A stretch of 64,000 nt of DNA from Pedobacter panaciterrae (GTDB lineage: Bacteria; Bacteroidota; Bacteroidia; Sphingobacteriales; Sphingobacteriaceae): NCBI RefSeq assembly GCF_013204795.1, contig NZ_JABMKW010000003.1, forward strand, positions 20,532-84,531, given 5' to 3'. The stretch's first letter is position 1, and every line of letters begins with the position of its first letter. This document shows positions 9,447 to 17,767 of the stretch, piece by piece. The position numbers were made by a program, and so were the translations under genes. Under the pieces are notes generated by a model that worked only from the letters and a program-made list of their open reading frames with translations, was not told where the DNA came from and did not search any database.

Positions 9447-12400
9447 ATGAATTTAATCCGCTTTGCGCTTAGAAAACCTATCTCAATATTAGTATTGGTT
9501 GCCGGGCTATTCTTTTTTGGCATTAGTGCAGTAAACACCATTAAGGTAGATATTTTACCTAAAATGAACCTGCCGGTGATCTATATCGCCCACCCTTTCG
9601 GCGGTTACACCCCTACCCAAATGGAAGCTTACTTTGGCAAGCAATACGTTAACATCTTATTGTTTGCCAATGGCATTAAAACCATTGAAACCAAAAATAT
9701 TCAGGGTCTGATGCTAATGAAGCTCACTTACTACGAAGGAACCAATATGGCTCAGGCAGCTTCCGAGCTCAGTGCCCTATCCAATCGTGCCCAGGCCATT
9801 TTTCCTCCGGGGTCACAGCCTCCCTTCATTATCCGTTTTGATGCTTCATCTCTTCCAATAGGTCAGCTTGTACTAAGCAGTCCTATAAGAACAAACAACG
9901 AATTGCAGGATATTGCCAACACCTATGTTCGTGCTTCATTTACTTCTATCCCAGGCTTGTTAGCACCTGCGCCTTTTGGTGGAAGTCCACGAACAATTGA
10001 AATAAATGTGGATCCGGTATTAATGCGTTCACATAATTTAACCGTAGACCAGGTAGTTGAAGCCATCAAAGTAAATAACCAAACAGCGCCTCCGGGTAAT
10101 GTTCGTATAGGAGATAAGAATTACCTGACTCCAACCAATTATACAATCAAAAATGTTAAAGATTTTGAAAATATTCCATTATTTAAGGGGGGCGTACAAA
10201 ACCTTTACCTGCGAGATGTTGCTGTAGTTAAGGATGGAGCAGATGCGACAGCTGGCTACGCCTTAATTAATGGTAAGCGTTCGGTATACCTGAGCATTGC
10301 CAAATCAGGTGACGCCTCTACATGGGATGTGGTTAGTAACTTAAAAAAGAATTTACCTCAGATTCAGAACACGCTGCCTGAGGATGTAAAACTGTCCTAC
10401 GAATTTGACCAATCGGTATATGTGATCAATGCAGTAAAAAGTCTGATCAGCGAGGGCGCAATCGGCGCTATTCTTACCGGACTAATGGTATTACTATTTT
10501 TAGGTGACAAAAGGGCGGCATTGATTGTAATTCTAACCATACCAACTTCTATCATTGCGGGGGTTTTGTTTCTGAAGTTATTCGATCAAACCATCAATAT
10601 CATGTCTTTAAGTGGCTTAGCATTAGCCATTGGTATCCTGGTCGACGAATCAACAGTAACGATAGAAAATATACACCAGCATTTTGATATGGGTAAACCC
10701 AAGGCCCTGGCCATTTGGGATGCCTGTAAGGAAATCGCCTTCCCAAAATTGCTGATCCTATTGTGTATCCTTGCTGTATTTGCACCCGCCTTTACCATGA
10801 CAGGCATTCCCGGAGCACTATTCTTGCCATTGGCACTTGCAATTGGCTTCTCTATGATTGTTTCCTTCTTTTTATCACAAACCTTCGTACCTATCATGGC
10901 CAATTGGTTAATGGTAGCACACCCTAAAAAAACACCAAAGCATAGTAAAAGGATTACAGATGATGAGGCAGTTTTTAACGAAACAGGACTAGGACTGGAA
11001 TCAGAAAAAGATACGCTAAATCAAAAGAAAATCCTTGTAGAACGTGAAGACTTCAGTAACGATGGCAAGATTTCCCTCTTTGACAGATTCAGGAATCGAT
11101 TTATGCGCTTTCTGGATCGACTTATGGCTTATCGTAAACCTGTAGTATTGGTTTATTTGCTGGTCGTTATTGTAGCCGCAGCCTTGTTACTCACAAATAT
11201 TGGAAGAGACGTACTGCCTAAAGTAAATTCCAGTCAGTTTCAGTTAAGGATGAAAGCTCCCGAAGGAACCAGATTGGAACGTACAGAAGCAAAAGTACAG
11301 GTGATCCTTAAGGAAATCAAAAGAATGGTTGGAGAGGACCATTTATCCATTAGTTCAGTATATGTAGGACAGCATCCATCTTTATTCTCTGTAAACCCGA
11401 TTTATTTATTCATGGCAGGGCCACATGAAGCCGTCTTTCAGATTGGACTGAAAGATTATCATGCGGATATGGAAGAATTTAAAGATGAATTAAGGAAAAA
11501 TGTAAAAAGACTTGAACCGGATATCAGTTTATCTTTTGAGCCAATAGAATTAACCGACAAGGTGTTAAGCCAGGGCTCTCCCACTCCTGTTGAAGTGCGC
11601 ATAGCGGGTAAGAATAAAAAGATAAATGAAACTTACGCCAGAAAGGTACTCGCTGAACTGAAACAGATTCCTTATTTGCGTGACGTGCAAATTGCACAGT
11701 CTATCAAATACCCTGCGTTAAACGTAAATATTGACAGGATTAAAGCTGCTCAACTGGGTGTAGACATGAGCGATGTGTCCCGATCGTTAATAGCCTCTAC
11801 CTCTTCCTCTCGTTATACAGATAAAAATGTCTGGGTAGATGAGAAAATTGGTTTAACCTATAATGTTCAGGTACAGGTTCCCTTTAATCAGATGAACACC
11901 AAAGAGAATATCGGCGAAATCCCCTTGCTTAGAAATAGCATCAGACCTATACTAAGTGATGTAGCCACTATTACTACAGATACCACTTATGGTGAAAATG
12001 ACAATGTTGGCGCTATGCCCTACCTATCAGTTACGGCAAACCTGAACAAAATGGATCTGGGCTCCGCAAGTAAAGATGTAGACAAAGCGATTAAAGATTT
12101 GGGTGAACTGCCGAGAGGTTTGATTGTAAAACCAGTAGGTATGATCAATGTGCTGGGAGAGACCTTAAGCAGTTTACAATCCGGACTTCTTGTTGCCATT
12201 GTGGTTATATTCCTGATGCTCTCGGCAAATTTCCAGTCTTTTAAAGTACCATTGGTGATTTTAACTGCGGTACCTGCTGTTATACTCGGAGCGTTGCTGT
12301 TGTTAAGTATAACCGGTTCTACTTTAAATCTTCAATCTTATATGGGCATCATTATGTCTGTTGGGGTATCTATCGCTAATGCTGTACTTCTGATAACAAA

Positions 12401-12725
12401 CGCTGAGCATTTACGTAAACATAGCGGGAATGCAGCAAGCGCGGCAAGAGAAGCTGCAGCGCTAAGGATCAGGCCCATCATTATGACCAGTGTGGCGATG
12501 GTTGCCGGAATGCTTCCGATGGCCATTGGCCATGGCGAAGGAGGAGACCAGGTTTCACCGCTTGGCAGAGCAGTAATTGGAGGTTTGATCGCTTCAACTA
12601 TTGCGGTTTTGATAATTTTACCATTAGTATTTGCATGGGTACAAGGCAAGGAAACTACACAATCTATATCACTTGATCCGGAGGATAAAGAAAGTAAACA
12701 TTACATCAAAGGATTAGCAGAATAA
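9447..12725 (+). CDS. RND efflux pump inner membrane subunit (AcrB/CzcA superfamily)
   Basis: 1092 residues with the two-fold RND plan: TM1 at the N-terminus, a large periplasmic loop, TM2-6 (about 335-505), a linker, TM7 near 570, a second loop and TM8-12 to the end. It is driven by the proton gradient. The TM4 acidic pair, Asp-Asp in AcrB, reads Asp400-Glu401 here (ILVDESTVTIENI). The TM10 Lys of AcrB aligns with Ala977 (GVSIANAVLL). A cytoplasmic loop of about 60 residues between TM6 and TM7 is rich in charged residues. It lies between the channel and adaptor genes. Substrate unknown; the missing Lys argues against a close AcrB orthologue. Confidence 0.95.
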   Translation: MNLIRFALRKPISILVLVAGLFFFGISAVNTIKVDILPKMNLPVIYIAHPFGGYTPTQMEAYFGKQYVNILLFANGIKTIETKNIQGLMLMKLTYYEGTNMAQAASELSALSNRAQAIFPPGSQPPFIIRFDASSLPIGQLVLSSPIRTNNELQDIANTYVRASFTSIPGLLAPAPFGGSPRTIEINVDPVLMRSHNLTVDQVVEAIKVNNQTAPPGNVRIGDKNYLTPTNYTIKNVKDFENIPLFKGGVQNLYLRDVAVVKDGADATAGYALINGKRSVYLSIAKSGDASTWDVVSNLKKNLPQIQNTLPEDVKLSYEFDQSVYVINAVKSLISEGAIGAILTGLMVLLFLGDKRAALIVILTIPTSIIAGVLFLKLFDQTINIMSLSGLALAIGILVDESTVTIENIHQHFDMGKPKALAIWDACKEIAFPKLLILLCILAVFAPAFTMTGIPGALFLPLALAIGFSMIVSFFLSQTFVPIMANWLMVAHPKKTPKHSKRITDDEAVFNETGLGLESEKDTLNQKKILVEREDFSNDGKISLFDRFRNRFMRFLDRLMAYRKPVVLVYLLVVIVAAALLLTNIGRDVLPKVNSSQFQLRMKAPEGTRLERTEAKVQVILKEIKRMVGEDHLSISSVYVGQHPSLFSVNPIYLFMAGPHEAVFQIGLKDYHADMEEFKDELRKNVKRLEPDISLSFEPIELTDKVLSQGSPTPVEVRIAGKNKKINETYARKVLAELKQIPYLRDVQIAQSIKYPALNVNIDRIKAAQLGVDMSDVSRSLIASTSSSRYTDKNVWVDEKIGLTYNVQVQVPFNQMNTKENIGEIPLLRNSIRPILSDVATITTDTTYGENDNVGAMPYLSVTANLNKMDLGSASKDVDKAIKDLGELPRGLIVKPVGMINVLGETLSSLQSGLLVAIVVIFLMLSANFQSFKVPLVILTAVPAVILGALLLLSITGSTLNLQSYMGIIMSVGVSIANAVLLITNAEHLRKHSGNAASAAREAAALRIRPIIMTSVAMVAGMLPMAIGHGEGGDQVSPLGRAVIGGLIASTIAVLIILPLVFAWVQGKETTQSISLDPEDKESKHYIKGLAE

Positions 12726-12752
12726 CATAAAGGCATTTAAAATAACTTACAA

Positions 12753-13856
12753 ATGAAAACAAACCTATTTCTAAACACAGTAGCCCTGGCAGGAGGAATT
12801 GCCATATTGGCTATAATGAACGGATGTACGGCCAAAGCAGAAAAAGAAGCAGACAAAAAAGAGAAGGCAGTTACTATTGCTACTTTTAAACTTAAAAAAG
12901 ATAAGCTGGCCACCACACTGCAGCTGCCGGGAGAGCTAAGTGCTTACCAGCAGGTTGACTTGTATGCGAAGATAAGCAGCTTTATTAAAACATTAAAAGT
13001 AGATATCGGCTCACAGGTAAGTAAAGGTCAATTACTAATGACCCTGGAAGCACCAGAAACCAATTCTCAGTTGGCTGCCGCACAATCGCGACTCAAATCT
13101 CAGGAAGCTTTATACACCGCAAGCAAAGCGAATTACGAGCGTTTGTATGAGACCAGTAAAACCCCCGGTACCATTTCCAAAAATGACCTGGATCAGGCCA
13201 TAGCCCGTAGAAATTCCGACCAGGCACAATTTGAAGCAACTAAAGCTGCATATAAAGAGGTGGCCGCGATTAGAGATTATCTGGAAATCCGCGCACCATT
13301 CAGCGGTATTATTACTGCCAGAAATGTGAATTTAGGTGCTTATGTGGGTCCGTCTGGCAAAGGGTCAGAGTTTCCATTACTTACCCTTCAGGAACAGAAA
13401 AATCTCCGTTTAGCCATTTCTATTCCTGAAGTATATACTGGGTATTTAAAGCAAGGTGATCAAATTAGCTTTACAGTAAAGTCAATGCCAGATCAGGTTT
13501 TTACCGCCAAAGTGAAACGCTTATCCGGTGCTTTAGATCTACGTCTTCGTTCCGAAAAAATAGAAATGGATGTTCCAAACACTTCAAAAAGACTATTGCC
13601 AGGCATGGTGGCTGAAGTTCACATTCCACTTCCCGCCAATGCAAGCACATTTGTGGTTCCTAAAAAAACAATACTGGAAACAGCTGAAGGTATCTTTGTG
13701 CTAAAAAACAACAACAATAAGATAGAAAAAATCGAAGTAAAAAAAGGCAGGGAAGCAGATGATAGAATAGAGATTTTCGGAGATCTTAAAGCAGACGATG
13801 AATTGGTAACAAATCCTTCAGAAGAAATGCAGACTGGTCAAGTCATACAACCATAA
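12753..13856 (+). CDS. RND pump periplasmic adaptor (HlyD/MFP family), probable lipoprotein
   Basis: 367 residues. The N-terminal hydrophobic segment ends in AIMNGC, a plausible lipobox with Cys25, so it is probably anchored to a membrane. The remaining pieces follow the adaptor order: barrel-sandwich half (LPGELSAYQQVDLYAKISSF), helical hairpin (SQLAAAQSRLKSQEALYTAS), second barrel-sandwich half (IRAPFSGIITARNVNLGAYV), beta-barrel and membrane-proximal domain. It joins the RND pump to the TolC-type channel. It follows the pump by 27 bases and is followed by the AraC-type regulator. Confidence 0.94.
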   Translation: MKTNLFLNTVALAGGIAILAIMNGCTAKAEKEADKKEKAVTIATFKLKKDKLATTLQLPGELSAYQQVDLYAKISSFIKTLKVDIGSQVSKGQLLMTLEAPETNSQLAAAQSRLKSQEALYTASKANYERLYETSKTPGTISKNDLDQAIARRNSDQAQFEATKAAYKEVAAIRDYLEIRAPFSGIITARNVNLGAYVGPSGKGSEFPLLTLQEQKNLRLAISIPEVYTGYLKQGDQISFTVKSMPDQVFTAKVKRLSGALDLRLRSEKIEMDVPNTSKRLLPGMVAEVHIPLPANASTFVVPKKTILETAEGIFVLKNNNNKIEKIEVKKGREADDRIEIFGDLKADDELVTNPSEEMQTGQVIQP

Positions 13857-13864
13857 TTTTACAC

Positions 13865-13870
13865 GGAGGT
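13865..13870 (+). promoter_or_regulatory. Strong Shine-Dalgarno for the AraC-type regulator
   Basis: GGAGGT lies eight bases before the ATG at 13879 and just after the adaptor stop. Most genes here have no visible Shine-Dalgarno, so this one stands out and fixes the start. Confidence 0.6.
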
Positions 13871-13878
13871 TATAGCCA

Positions 13879-14832
13879 ATGCTGAATAAAAATGAAGAAC
13901 TTTATGTTGTGAATAAAATTGAAAGCCTTCAGGATTTTTATGAACGTCTAAAGATACGACATCCTGATGTTACCATCCCCAGTGTTGAAACGGTTACAAA
14001 TGTCGGCCACTTTGGAGTATTCAAAAGATCTACGCACTGTTCGGCGCAACCATCTCCATATAATCGTAGGGATTATTATAAAATTTCCCTGATCCTTGGA
14101 TCTGGAATACTCCATTATCCAAATCAGCGAATTATTGTAAAAGAACGAGGCCTGCTTTTTACCAACCCCAATATTCCCTATGCCTGGGAAGCAACCTCAG
14201 AAACGCAGGCTGGATTTTTTTGCCTGTTTACCGAGAATTTTATACATAACAGAAATGAAAGTCTCAGAGAGTCATTGTTATGGAAACTTCAAGGTTGTCC
14301 TATCATTTCTATTAATCAACATCAGGAAAAGATTTTCATGGAGCTATTTGCCAAGATGATGGCTGAGATGGAAAGTATGTATGTTCATAAATATGACATG
14401 CTCCGCAATTACATTCAATTAATTGTTCATGAGGCATTAAAGGTTCAACCACCGGACACTTATGTTAGGGAAAATAACGCAGCTGTAAGATTAACATCTA
14501 TGTTTATAGAACTGCTTGAAAGGCAATTTCCGATAGGCTCCACTGATCATATACTTGAATTACGAACACCCCACGATTTCGCCGAACGACTCGCTGTGCA
14601 TGTAAATCACCTCAATCATGCTGTAAAAGAGGTAACCGGCCGAACCACATCGGAACACATCTTGAAAAGAATAGCCACCGAAGCTGTGGCACTGCTAAGT
14701 CATACCGAATGGAATGTTGGCCAAATTGCATACTGCCTTGGTTTTGAGTACCCTGCCAATTTTAATATATTCTTTAAAAGACAGATGCAATGCACACCAC
14801 GCTTTTTTAGACGGGAGCGAGTTCCTTCCTAA
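13879..14832 (+). CDS. AraC-family transcriptional regulator
   Basis: 317 residues. The N-terminal half is cupin-like (YKISLILGSGILHYPNQRII, GLLFTNPNIPYAWEATSE) and would bind a ligand. The last 100 residues form the double helix-turn-helix of AraC/XylS proteins (FAERLAVHVNHLNHAVKEVT, then WNVGQIAYCLGFEYPANFNI, FFKRQMQCTPRFFR). It sits 23 bases after the RND adaptor on the same strand, so it is likely the local regulator of the pump and is expressed with it. Ligand and operator are not identifiable. Confidence 0.92.
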   Translation: MLNKNEELYVVNKIESLQDFYERLKIRHPDVTIPSVETVTNVGHFGVFKRSTHCSAQPSPYNRRDYYKISLILGSGILHYPNQRIIVKERGLLFTNPNIPYAWEATSETQAGFFCLFTENFIHNRNESLRESLLWKLQGCPIISINQHQEKIFMELFAKMMAEMESMYVHKYDMLRNYIQLIVHEALKVQPPDTYVRENNAAVRLTSMFIELLERQFPIGSTDHILELRTPHDFAERLAVHVNHLNHAVKEVTGRTTSEHILKRIATEAVALLSHTEWNVGQIAYCLGFEYPANFNIFFKRQMQCTPRFFRRERVPS

Positions 14833-14984
14833 TACCATGCCCATCGCCTGTAAAAGCAAAATCGTCGACGCAATCCCTGAGTTCGTCTATTATTCACTTG
14901 CAATGTCCGTTGTATTTGTACTTTAGAATACATTTTATTGCATGAAACCAGCTATTACATTTATAAAAGATATAAAACAGCATT

Positions 14985-15127
14985 AAAGGTCCCCCGTATA
15001 CGCAGGTATATGGGTCTATTTTGATGTGATGCCTGGCCTGGATGGGCCGGGCAATCACAAACTTTCTGCTGATAGCAGACTGAGGTAAGTCTGCTTCCAG
15101 CGTGCCCGCAGTGCATAATCAGCACGC
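14985..15127 (+). ncRNA. Structured leader or small RNA upstream of the DNA repair cluster (unknown class)
   Basis: A GC-rich block in an AT-rich gap with at least four hairpins: 14993-15000 with 15007-15014 (one G-U pair); 15025-15038 with 15045-15059 (14 pairs, one bulged A, one G-U); 15065-15070 with 15074-15079 or, exclusive of it, 15074-15081 with 15088-15095; and 15100-15105 with 15122-15127. The competing stems around 15065-15095 are what a switch or attenuator would show. It ends about 50 bases before the exonuclease ATG. I compared it by eye with cobalamin, TPP, fluoride, SRP, 6S and RNase P RNAs and saw none of their conserved cores. Confidence 0.45.
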
Positions 15128-15176
15128 ACTTAAAATGCGCCAAAACTTTACCTATCTTGATTTTGTTTATTACCAC

Positions 15177-16178
15177 ATGGCGTTAATCAAATTTACGAGC
15201 AAGGGCATTTATTGTGCACAAGGTGATTTTTATATTGACCCTTGGAAACCAGTTAACTACGCGGTGACCACTCATGGACATTCAGATCACGTAAAATCGG
15301 GCAATAAAGCCTATTTATGTCATGAGCTTACAAAATCAATTCTTAATCACCGGTTAGGCCCAGATCTAAACATACAGACCTTACCCTATCACAAACAGAT
15401 TACCATAAATGGTGTTAAGCTAAGTCTTGTCCCTGCAGGCCACGTTATAGGCTCTGCACAGATAAGACTCGAATATAAAGGCGAGATCTGTGTAATATCT
15501 GGCGACTATAAAGTAGAATACGATGGAATAACCACCCAATTTGAGCCTGTAAAGTGCCACACTTTCGTTTCTGAAAGTACTTTCGGACTGCCTATCTATA
15601 AATGGCAACCACAGCAAGAAGTGTTTGCACAGATAAAAGATTGGATATCTGGCAATCGGGATAAGAACAAAACCTCAGTACTTACCGCTTACAGCCTGGG
15701 CAAAGCACAAAGACTTATGAAAGGCCTGGAGGGTTATGGTGATATATATGTTCATAGCTCCATTGCAAATTTAAATGAAGGGTTTCTACACTCCGGGGTA
15801 AATTTACCAGAAACCATCAGGATCACCCCGGAAACTAGGAAAGAAGAACTGCAAAAAGGGATTGTCATTGTGCCGCCGGCACTTTCTGATGGCCGGTGGA
15901 TTAAAACTTTAACCAGTCCGGCTACCGCGGTATGCTCTGGCTGGATGCAGGTAAGGGCTGGCAGAAGATGGCAAAGTGCCGATGCTGGCTTCGCATTAAG
16001 TGATCATGCCGATTGGCCCGGTCTATTGTCGGCAATAAAAGCTACGGAGGCAGAGAGAGTGTATATAACGCATGGCTTTACAGCAACCTTTTCCAAATAC
16101 TTAAATGAAATAGGCATTGAATCTGAAGAAGTGAAAACGCAATATGGGAATGAGGAAGAAGAGGAGGAAAAATCGTGA
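15177..16178 (+). CDS. Ligase-associated DNA exonuclease (metallo-beta-lactamase fold)
   Basis: 333 residues from the ATG at 15177 (MALIKFTSKGIYCAQGDFYI). Upstream in-frame codons run through the structured leader and lack family similarity. The HGHSDH metal motif and later HVIGSAQIRL, ISGDYKVEYDG and LSDHADW segments place it in the beta-CASP-like nucleases related to SNM1/Pso2. Members of this family are encoded with the ATP-dependent ligase, Lhr-Core helicase and PdeM, as here. Its stop overlaps the ligase GTG by four bases, so translation is coupled. Likely role: end processing in DNA damage repair. Confidence 0.93.
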   Translation: MALIKFTSKGIYCAQGDFYIDPWKPVNYAVTTHGHSDHVKSGNKAYLCHELTKSILNHRLGPDLNIQTLPYHKQITINGVKLSLVPAGHVIGSAQIRLEYKGEICVISGDYKVEYDGITTQFEPVKCHTFVSESTFGLPIYKWQPQQEVFAQIKDWISGNRDKNKTSVLTAYSLGKAQRLMKGLEGYGDIYVHSSIANLNEGFLHSGVNLPETIRITPETRKEELQKGIVIVPPALSDGRWIKTLTSPATAVCSGWMQVRAGRRWQSADAGFALSDHADWPGLLSAIKATEAERVYITHGFTATFSKYLNEIGIESEEVKTQYGNEEEEEEKS

Positions 16179-17767
16179 AACGCTTTGCAGAACTTATACA
16201 ACAGCTTGAAACAAGTAACAAAACAAATGATAAAATTGCGGCCCTTGTTGATTATTTCAATGAAGCTGATGATTTGGATAAACCTTATGTAATAGCCATG
16301 TTTACAGGCAAGCGCCCCAAACGCCCTGTAAGTACTGCTCTAATTAAATTGTGGGCTGTAGAGCTCAGCGAAATCCCCGAATGGTTATTTACAGAAAGTT
16401 ATCATAATGTGGGCGACTTAAGTGAAACCATAGCCCTTATACTCCCCCCTCCTGTTCAGATTTCAGATCGTAAATTACACGAATGGATAAAGGATCTGGC
16501 TTTATTAAACGGGCAAGACGACACACATAAAAAGGCCTTTATTGTTAACGCCTGGAATAGTTTGGAAACAAGGGAACGCTTTATATTTAACAAGCTCATT
16601 TCGGGAAATTTCAGAATCGGTGTTTCCAACAAAATGCTTGTAAATGCGCTTGCAAAACAAAGTACAATCGAGAGCAGCAAAATCATGCACAGTATTATGG
16701 GCAAATGGGAACCTTCAGACATTACCTATAATGATCTTATTGCAGGTGTCCATGTAAATACCGACAACTCCTGGCCATATCCTTTTTGCCTGGCTTATGC
16801 TCTTGAATCTGAGCCTGCAAGCTTGGGTGAGCCAAAAGAATGGCAGGCTGAATGGAAATGGGATGGTATTCGCGGACAAATTATTAAGCGTAATGGAGAA
16901 TTGTTCATTTGGTCGCGCGGCGAAGAACTGGTAACAGATCAATTTCCCGAACTACACTTCCTTGCGAATGAATTGCCAGATGGCACCGTACTGGATGGAG
17001 AGATACTTTCGGTTAAGGAAGGTAAAGTGCAGGCATTTAGCATACTGCAACAGAGATTAAACCGAAAAACCATTAATAAAGCACAGCTCAATGATGCGCC
17101 AGTAGGTTTTTACACCTACGACCTTCTTGAGCATAAAGGAAGGGATTTAAGAGAAGACCCTTTGGCCACCCGTAGACAATTACTTGAGCAAACAATTCAG
17201 CAACTACAGACTCAGGATATCGTTGCGCTCTCTCCCATAGTTATTTTTAGCGACTGGACATCTCTTGCAAAACTTAGAGAAGGTGCAAGAGAACTGAACA
17301 GTGAAGGTATTATGCTCAAAAAACTAGATTCATTATACCATTCAGGAAGAAAGCGCGGAGATTGGTGGAAATGGAAAATAAACCCTTATACTGTTGATAC
17401 GGTAATGATCTATGCGCAAAAAGGAAGTGGTCGCAGGGCCAACTTCTATACCGATTATACCTTTGCTGTGCGCGATGGGGATCAACTAATCACTGTTGCT
17501 AAGGCTTATTCCGGGTTAACGGATGCTGAAATTAAAGAAGTAGATCGTTTTGTAAAGAAAAATGCTGTAGAGAAATTCGGCCCCGTACGCACAGTAAAGC
17601 CAGAACTGGTATTCGAAATAGCCTTTGAAGGGATAGCCGAAAGTAAAAGGCACAAGGCAGGGCTGGCATTAAGGTTTCCCCGAATTGCCCGCTGGAGAAA
17701 AGATAAGAAAGCCGATGAAATCAATACGCTTGACGACCTTAGGCAATTATTACAATCTACATTATGA
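16175..17767 (+). CDS. ATP-dependent DNA ligase of the Lhr-Core cluster
   Basis: 530 residues; seals nicks using ATP. The nucleotidyl-transferase Lys is Lys228 in EWKWDGIRGQ (motif I, KxDGxR type). Further ligase motifs are LDGEILSVKEG (motif III region), EGIMLKKLDS (motif IV) and WWKWKINPYTVD (motif V). The N-terminal 200 residues are the helical DNA-binding domain, and the C-terminus is the OB fold. Translation starts at a GTG inside the exonuclease stop, and the TGA overlaps the helicase ATG (ATGA). It is distinct from the NAD-dependent replicative LigA and is presumed to be a repair ligase. Confidence 0.95.
   Translation: MKRFAELIQQLETSNKTNDKIAALVDYFNEADDLDKPYVIAMFTGKRPKRPVSTALIKLWAVELSEIPEWLFTESYHNVGDLSETIALILPPPVQISDRKLHEWIKDLALLNGQDDTHKKAFIVNAWNSLETRERFIFNKLISGNFRIGVSNKMLVNALAKQSTIESSKIMHSIMGKWEPSDITYNDLIAGVHVNTDNSWPYPFCLAYALESEPASLGEPKEWQAEWKWDGIRGQIIKRNGELFIWSRGEELVTDQFPELHFLANELPDGTVLDGEILSVKEGKVQAFSILQQRLNRKTINKAQLNDAPVGFYTYDLLEHKGRDLREDPLATRRQLLEQTIQQLQTQDIVALSPIVIFSDWTSLAKLREGARELNSEGIMLKKLDSLYHSGRKRGDWWKWKINPYTVDTVMIYAQKGSGRRANFYTDYTFAVRDGDQLITVAKAYSGLTDAEIKEVDRFVKKNAVEKFGPVRTVKPELVFEIAFEGIAESKRHKAGLALRFPRIARWRKDKKADEINTLDDLRQLLQSTL

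Noticed and set aside
14985..15127. Cobalamin riboswitch
   Set aside because: CCCGC and a short CTG-like element occur, but the AGGGAA and other conserved B12-box elements are missing and no B12 gene follows; also no match to TPP, fluoride or c-di-GMP cores.
15102..15176. N-terminal extension of the exonuclease from a GTG at 15102
   Set aside because: The 25 extra codons run through the last hairpin of the structured leader and have no similarity to the family, which starts with MALIKFTSKG-like sequence.
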